Source: Chitinophaga pinensis
Lineage (GTDB): Bacteria; Bacteroidota; Bacteroidia; Flavobacteriales_D; Crocinitomicaceae
NCBI GenBank assembly: GCA_945863605.1
Contig: CAMAZP010000002.1
Coordinates: 103,684-167,683 of the forward strand
DNA length: 64,000 nt
Reading direction: 5' to 3'
Numbering within the stretch: position 1 is the first letter of the stretch; each line of letters starts with the position of its first letter. The notes under the pieces were generated by a model, which worked only from the letters and a program-made list of their open reading frames with translations, was not told the DNA's origin and ran no database searches. A program made the position numbers and the translations under genes. This document shows, in pieces, positions 59,520-64,000 of this stretch.

Positions 59520-60392
59520 TTATTTTTTACTGCACTTCCAAGGGTAAACTTGCAATCTTCGTGAAAACGTAAAGTAAACACCAGATCCCCGGCTTGAAAA
59601 AGTGTACAAAAAATTGACGTCCGCGCCATTGTCATCTATTTTTATTCTGTGATGGTCAACCTGAATGTTTCTTGTTCCTTGCAAATAAAAAAGGTCGAAA
59701 GAAAATAAATACTTATGCTTTTTTTTCGTGTAAAAGTCAAAACCTAAACCAGCGTTAAGGTACAAAGAGTTTCTCCATGCACGTGTAGATGTTATTACAT
59801 ATTGAGAATTGTATATGTTTGAATCTAACTCGCCTAAGGTAAAAACGGGAATTTCATCGGTTAAGTAAGTTCCGGATTTTCGGTTTACATTCGGACTATT
59901 TAATGTGCCAAAACCAATTATCCCTCTTGCTTGAATGGTCTTTGAATTATTCTTCCAAAATAAGTTGTTGTAATTAAATGAAAATCTATTAAATGGCCCT
60001 AAGATTGAGACTTGATTATGATTTCCACCACGCCTAACGATTTGAAGACTTGGATCTGTTGTATAAGGATCAATTGACCAGTCATGCTTACTTGCCTGAG
60101 TTTTAATTCCTGCATGATCTCCAGAAAAACCTAGTTCCAAAAAATGGTTTTCTCGGATTTTTAAACCTAAATGAATACCCAAATCAATCCCATTATCAAA
60201 AAAAATCTTATCATTACTAATCGAAAAATATTTATTTGTCATAGTTGAATAGATTGGAGATGTTCTCCAGGATCCAAAAATGTTTCCCTGTTTAGTTTTT
60301 ATATTTACAGACGGGCGTATATAAAAAGATACTTGAGAGTAAGAATTACTCCCAAGTATTAAGAATATTAAGAAAGAAAGCTTTTTACACAT
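59520..60392 (-). CDS. Outer-membrane-like protein
   Basis: 290 aa with signal peptide (FLIFLILGSNSYSQ). Strand-rich, aromatic body (FYIRPSVNIKTKQGN, IDLGIHLGLKIRENHFLELG, LYLNAGLGFDFYTKKKHKY, LFSFDLFYLQGTR) ending GSGVYFTFSRRLQVYPW, as in small outer-membrane barrels. It follows a short truncated papain-like gene by 7 bases and belongs to the operon starting at 62207. Function unknown. Confidence 0.75.
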   Translation of the reverse strand: MCKKLSFLIFLILGSNSYSQVSFYIRPSVNIKTKQGNIFGSWRTSPIYSTMTNKYFSISNDKIFFDNGIDLGIHLGLKIRENHFLELGFSGDHAGIKTQASKHDWSIDPYTTDPSLQIVRRGGNHNQVSILGPFNRFSFNYNNLFWKNNSKTIQARGIIGFGTLNSPNVNRKSGTYLTDEIPVFTLGELDSNIYNSQYVITSTRAWRNSLYLNAGLGFDFYTKKKHKYLFSFDLFYLQGTRNIQVDHHRIKIDDNGADVNFLYTFSSRGSGVYFTFSRRLQVYPWKCSKK

Positions 60393-60399
60393 AAAGGCA

Positions 60400-60642
60400 C
60401 TAAAAATTTGAATTAATTTCTCGACCTATCCAAGTTTGATTTGAAAGTTGACCTTGACTTAATACTGGAGGACAATAATCTCTGTATGAAATTTTTGAAG
60501 GTAAGGTAGCATTTGCAAATCCTTGTGACTTCTGAGGTTCATAAACAGGAATATTTTCGTATTTTTCCTTATCGAATTTTATTCCTTGTCCAAAAACGGA
60601 TTGAAATCCAAACAATAAAATAGCTGTAATTTTAATTTTCAT
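60400..60642 (-). pseudogene. N-terminal fragment of a papain-like (C1) peptidase
   Basis: 80 aa: a signal peptide (ILLFGFQSVFGQ), a pro-like stretch, then LPSKISYRDYCPPVLSQGQL, which is the approach to the catalytic Cys in Bacteroidota C1 peptidases (LPxxxSLxxYxPxxxxQGQxGTCVAW). Here the next residues are SNQTWIGREI, without the Cys, and a stop follows. I read it as a truncated, inactive remnant that may still be translated. It lies between an M48-type gene (2 bases) and a barrel gene. Confidence 0.5.
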
Positions 60643-60644
60643 AA

Positions 60645-62207
60645 TTAACGGGTTTTATAAACAGTTCTAATTCCTTTATCATCAATTCGGATGATCCAAT
60701 CTGTAAATATGTAAAATTTATACAAATTAGATTCAAATATAAGTTCAGAATAGTCTTTTAATAGATTTTCTGTAATGTTCTCACAATTGTCATTCTGTTT
60801 AGCGAAATAGACTTTAGTATTTTGACTCTTATCAAAAATTCTTGAACATGTCATTGTATTGGTAATTTTACTATCCACTGAAATATTAGAAAAGGAAGGT
60901 AATAGAGGTTTTGAACCATAGTTTGACGAGTCTCTTACAATTCCTTTAGTATCAAAGAATAATTCAGCCAAATTAGTTTCAGACTTCAGCATACAATTTA
61001 ATGGATTCTCTGAAATTGAAAAATTTTGTTTTTTACCAAACAACAAAATATAATTTCTTTTTGAAATGGCATTTTTTTCTGAATCATTCTGTAAAATTTG
61101 TTTAGCCTGATCAAAATCGCCTGTGTAGTGAGCTAATATCCCTTTCAACGTATTTGCTTGCGATAATTTATTTGATACTTTGTTAAGAAAATAATTACAT
61201 TCACTTATGTGATCGACTTCAGTATCCTCCTTGGATATCTCCATTAATAAATGAGCAATGGAAAGATTTAAGTTAGCTAATTTATATTCTTTATCGTCAG
61301 ATGCCAATTTAAGATAACCAATTGCATTATTCAACGTTTCTTTAACATCTATTCCAAATACATCTCTTTGAGAATTCGAACTTAATTTTGATTTTGAATC
61401 TAAAAATAGTGGCCATTCATAGTTTTGATAAATAGTATCACTTTGGATGACTTTCAACATTAAACAAATTCCAAGATTATTATATATTTCAGAACTCTTG
61501 AACCCCTCTTTTAATATGGCTTCAAACATATTTACAGCCACATTATAGTTCTTAGTCATTAAGCACAAATTGGCTAATTCAAACCGTTCTAGCAAGAGTT
61601 TCATTTTTAGAGCAGATGAAGACGCAATAAATTTGCGTTCTTTTAATTCTGGATAACCATTTAATTTGTGATCTAACTTAAAGTACTCATATACTTTATC
61701 TAATACTTTATCTGCTATATGTGTAGTTTTATAGCCACCTAATTGAGAGTAGAAGATAGCATATTCATCTGCTTGTCTTTCAAAAAGATTGGAGTACAGT
61801 GAATCTTTAAGTTGCTTCAATTCTTTTTTTAAGGTTTTATCAGCATAACCTCCACCTATCCTTTCGATATTATCACTTTGCTCTAAAAAAATATGAGCCA
61901 TTTCATGACCCATAACAAAAGCGAGTGCATTCATAGAATCTGCATCGAAAGTTCTTAATACTTTAACAAATTCTGAACCTACAATCAATTTGCTTTTACT
62001 GCCGTTTTGACTGGGTTTATATTCAATAATTTTAGAATTGTCATCAGTAATGTAAACCAATTCTGGTTTTTCAACTTTTTTGGTAATATAAAGATTACGG
62101 TATAGATCTTCATAAACTTTAGTTACAAATACTGGAGGCTTTTGATTCTGTCCAAAAAAGTTAGAAATCGAGAATAAAAAAAATAAAAACAAGAAGGTTT
62201 TGCCCAT
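60645..62207 (-). CDS. M48-type metallopeptidase with TPR-like C-terminus
   Basis: 520 aa. A signal peptide (FLFFLFSISNFFGQ) is followed by the zinc site GHEMAH (His101, Glu102, His105) and the third ligand in FERQADEYA (Glu143, Asp147), as in M48 peptidases. After residue 200 come helical TPR-like repeats (MTKNYNVAVNMFEAILKEGF, SEIYNNLGICLML, YLKLASDDKEYKLANLNLSI). It probably cleaves or checks envelope proteins in the periplasm. It is first in an operon with the papain-like remnant and a barrel protein. Confidence 0.85.
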   Translation of the reverse strand: MGKTFLFLFFLFSISNFFGQNQKPPVFVTKVYEDLYRNLYITKKVEKPELVYITDDNSKIIEYKPSQNGSKSKLIVGSEFVKVLRTFDADSMNALAFVMGHEMAHIFLEQSDNIERIGGGYADKTLKKELKQLKDSLYSNLFERQADEYAIFYSQLGGYKTTHIADKVLDKVYEYFKLDHKLNGYPELKERKFIASSSALKMKLLLERFELANLCLMTKNYNVAVNMFEAILKEGFKSSEIYNNLGICLMLKVIQSDTIYQNYEWPLFLDSKSKLSSNSQRDVFGIDVKETLNNAIGYLKLASDDKEYKLANLNLSIAHLLMEISKEDTEVDHISECNYFLNKVSNKLSQANTLKGILAHYTGDFDQAKQILQNDSEKNAISKRNYILLFGKKQNFSISENPLNCMLKSETNLAELFFDTKGIVRDSSNYGSKPLLPSFSNISVDSKITNTMTCSRIFDKSQNTKVYFAKQNDNCENITENLLKDYSELIFESNLYKFYIFTDWIIRIDDKGIRTVYKTR

Positions 62208-62310
62208 TGAAAATTAATTATGCAATCAAAAATAGTATTTTTTTTGTGTTTACCGGTTACCTTTTTAGTTACTAGCTATAAAGAAGTATAACATTAAAAA
62301 AACTTAAATT

Positions 62311-62754
62311 ATGGCACGATTTACTTACACGAAAACAGTTGAAAGTTACACGTTTAATCCTCCAACTTCTATTTCGGAGGAAGAATTTAATCAATTTAAA
62401 CTTCAAATTAGAAGAAATCCAGACGCAGCTTTAATTGATGAAAATGCAGTTAAGAATTCACATGATAAACTTACCACCATTTTGCTATTCGGCGTAATTG
62501 CATTGGCAATTGGTTTATTTGGAATGTTTGGGTTTGAATCACCACAATGGTGGGGAGTAATATTAACATTACTGAGTGTATTTGGTGTTTTACATCCGAT
62601 TGTGAATATGGGACAATTAGATTCATCACGAAACCGAGTGGCAGCAGAAGAAAAAAGAATTAATTATTATCGAGGACTGAAAGATATGATCCAGAAATCT
62701 CAGTCATATCAAGAATTCTGTATTTCGTATCATCTAAAATATGGTCGATTTTAA
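62311..62754 (+). CDS. Hypothetical two-helix membrane protein
   Basis: 147 aa. A soluble start (MARFTYTKTVESYTFNPPTS), two adjacent transmembrane helices (TILLFGVIALAIGLFGMFGF; WWGVILTLLSVFGVLHPIV) and a basic C-terminus (AAEEKRINYYRGLKDMIQKS). Not recognised. Start ATG is 103 bases from the divergent M48-type gene. Confidence 0.75.
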   Translation: MARFTYTKTVESYTFNPPTSISEEEFNQFKLQIRRNPDAALIDENAVKNSHDKLTTILLFGVIALAIGLFGMFGFESPQWWGVILTLLSVFGVLHPIVNMGQLDSSRNRVAAEEKRINYYRGLKDMIQKSQSYQEFCISYHLKYGRF

Positions 62755-62831
62755 TTAGAACATTGAATAAAAAATGATTGGACTTGGTTACCTTTTTCAA
62801 TTTCCCTTATTAATAGAAAAAACAAAACATT

Positions 62832-63083
62832 ATGAAAACAATTTATTTACTTTTTACTTCTTTAGTTCTCTCAATTCAATTAAATGCTCAAAATACTGAA
62901 CCACCATCTGCTGAACAACAAGCAGAATGGCGGAGAATTGCTCACGAGGAAGGGCAGAAATCTGTTGCGTCGAATACAGTAAAAAACTTCTTCAGAAACA
63001 AACTAATTTTTCTTGTTATCGGCGGTGCAATTGCTTTAGTAGGTGGAGCGGTTGCAATGTCAAATAAAGATGAAAAGAACTAA
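62832..63083 (+). CDS. Hypothetical small exported membrane protein
   Basis: 83 aa: a signal peptide (LLFTSLVLSIQLNAQ), a short polar region (EPPSAEQQAEWRRIAHEEGQ) and a C-terminal transmembrane helix (LIFLVIGGAIALVGGAVAMS). Seems to be anchored with the polar part outside. It ends 10 bases before the next gene. Not recognised. Confidence 0.7.
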   Translation: MKTIYLLFTSLVLSIQLNAQNTEPPSAEQQAEWRRIAHEEGQKSVASNTVKNFFRNKLIFLVIGGAIALVGGAVAMSNKDEKN

Positions 63084-63093
63084 ATTAAAAAAT

Positions 63094-63750
63094 ATGAAAA
63101 CACTTTTATTTACACTACTAATTTCCTTTTCTGGAACTGCTTTTTCTCAATCTCAAGCTGCTCAAACGCTATTGACAGGTTGGGAACGAATTTATATTCG
63201 AAACGTTGGATTTATAGACATGCCACCAAATATGGAAGTACAATCGGGAACCTATCAAGAAATTGTGAATTCTTATTACAACCGATTAGAAATTGACGCA
63301 CCGCAACTTGTTTTTCAGCAAAAAGGATTGAATACAACTACAAATTCATCTTTCCAAAAATATGGACGTGTAATTCTTGAAACACAAATTGGTTCGTATG
63401 GTGATTTTCAAGCATTGAGTTTCAATATTTCAACTGTAACAACCTCCGAAATCTCTGAATTAAATCAAACTTTCAAGCAGAAAACAAGAAGTGACTTAAC
63501 GTCTATTGGCCACACTTTAATTGAATGGTATCCACTTAAAGTTAAAAAGGTAAATGGGTTGCCTTGTATTCATGTTTCTTACAAAAGACAATTAGGTACA
63601 AATCCAATCGTTTTAGTGAACTATTACATTTTCCAAAATAACGACCGCATGCATTCTTTAACACTATCCTATCGCGTCTCAGAAACATCTATTTGGAAAA
63701 CAGATTTTGACAGAATTTTGAGTAGTTTTAGAATTACAAATGTGAAATAA
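63094..63750 (+). CDS. Hypothetical secreted protein
   Basis: 218 aa from the ATG at 63094 (MKTLLFTLLISFSGTAFSQ); an earlier ATG overlaps the previous gene and lacks a signal peptide. A mixed alpha/beta body (WERIYIRNVGFIDMPPNMEV, NGLPCIHVSYKRQLGTNPIV, YYIFQNNDRMHSLTLSYRVS) ends with DFDRILSSFRI, which recalls PsbP/DUF1795-like small binding proteins. Not a firm assignment. Cotranscribed with the previous small membrane protein. Confidence 0.75.
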   Translation: MKTLLFTLLISFSGTAFSQSQAAQTLLTGWERIYIRNVGFIDMPPNMEVQSGTYQEIVNSYYNRLEIDAPQLVFQQKGLNTTTNSSFQKYGRVILETQIGSYGDFQALSFNISTVTTSEISELNQTFKQKTRSDLTSIGHTLIEWYPLKVKKVNGLPCIHVSYKRQLGTNPIVLVNYYIFQNNDRMHSLTLSYRVSETSIWKTDFDRILSSFRITNVK

Positions 63751-63773
63751 TTTTGAACTTATGAAATAAGCAT

Positions 63774-63815
63774 AAAGAGATTTTCCATAAAGAACACTGA
63801 TGAATAAATCTCTTT
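63774..63815 (+). ncRNA. Stem-loop in the left end of an IS110 element; possible part of the bridge RNA
   Basis: AAAGAGATTT (63774-63783) and AAATCTCTTT (63806-63815) form a 10-bp stem around a 22-base loop. The loop holds AACACTGATGAAT (63793-63805), nearly repeated as AACACCGATGAAT at 63885-63897. In the IS110 group the non-coding end before the transposase encodes a bridge RNA with two guide loops, so the region is a fair candidate. Limits of the RNA are not visible. Confidence 0.4.
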
Positions 63816-63940
63816 TGCGATTCCATATGACCGAAAAAAACAAATTTTATACATATGAAATACCCATGAGCGGATTTGACCGCAAACACCGATGAATTTT
63901 ACCTGCAAAACCCGTAAATTGCGTTTTCAAAACATTATTT

Positions 63941-64000
63941 ATGAAGAAAGAAATTGTTTATCAGCAGGTAATCGAGGTTGGATGTGGCATAGATGTACAT
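63941..64000 (+). mobile_element. IS110-family transposase, first 20 codons (cut by window end)
   Basis: ATG at 63941 opens MKKEIVYQQVIEVGCGIDVH, ending at the window edge. CGIDVH is the start of the IS110 DEDD transposase, where the Asp is the first catalytic residue and is normally followed by K. The element's outer left end lies somewhere between 63751 and 63940. Confidence 0.75.

Noticed and set aside
1..64000. tRNA, rRNA, riboswitch
   Set aside because: I saw no cloverleaf-like segment, no rRNA segment and no known riboswitch core by reading; a covariance search was not possible.

Overview
The window reads as chromosome of an AT-rich member of the Bacteroidota, most likely Flavobacteriales. 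The signs are several type IX secretion (T9SS) sorting domains, a SusC/TonB-type receptor with a carboxypeptidase-regulatory N-terminus, DUF2279, TRL-family and YtxJ proteins, almost no Shine-Dalgarno sequences, and promoter elements of the TAnnTTTG type. I cannot name the species. No rRNA or tRNA gene was recognised.

Positions 1-44.3 kb are mostly ordinary core genome. In order: an outer-membrane-like protein, a lipoprotein and an RluB-type pseudouridine synthase; mutS; tspO; an Xaa-Pro aminopeptidase and a hydrolase; a GT39-type glycosyltransferase; a decayed PIN toxin next to an antitoxin-like gene; DUF2279; the operon pheS-ytxJ-glutamine cyclotransferase; a tandem array of four small lipoproteins followed by three TRL-family lipoproteins; tatC, a DUF5686-like protein and lptB; secreted and T9SS proteins; a PhoB/PhoR-like two-component system next to a T9SS beta-helix protein and a TonB receptor, both preceded by TTAAC direct repeats 11 bp apart; msrA; hslR, a YjbR protein and a desaturase; an MsbA-type exporter; rbfA followed directly by a LolC/E-type permease that seems to start with ATT; a NUC1 nuclease; an ankyrin protein; and a DOMON/Ig-like surface protein.

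Positions 44.5-59.4 kb are accessory. First comes a small HTH-like gene divergent from a Fic protein, with two sets of direct repeats between them. Then comes a higher-GC array: a conserved 249-aa protein, two small membrane (holin-like) proteins, four paralogous 66-76-aa proteins with two conserved cysteines, and a 143-bp palindromic element present twice, each time directly behind a paralog. A DUF6943-like gene faces this array. Between array and DUF6943 lies a 2.5-kb insert (AbiTii protein and a hydrolase) bracketed by two identical terminators. Beyond lies a run of minus-strand, defence-like modules: a CHAT/caspase-like protease with a partner, a PD-(D/E)XK nuclease, a membrane/coiled-coil protein, a two-gene Pycsar system (cyclase plus transmembrane effector) and an unknown protein. 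An attC-like integron site, a second palindrome and three copies of a long intergenic repeat mark the module boundaries, suggesting cassette-like exchange.

Positions 59.5-63.75 kb hold secreted and membrane proteins (an outer-membrane-like protein, a truncated papain-like fragment, an M48-type metallopeptidase and small membrane proteins). The window ends inside the left end of an IS110-family element: the first 20 codons of the transposase preceded by a structured region that could encode its bridge RNA.
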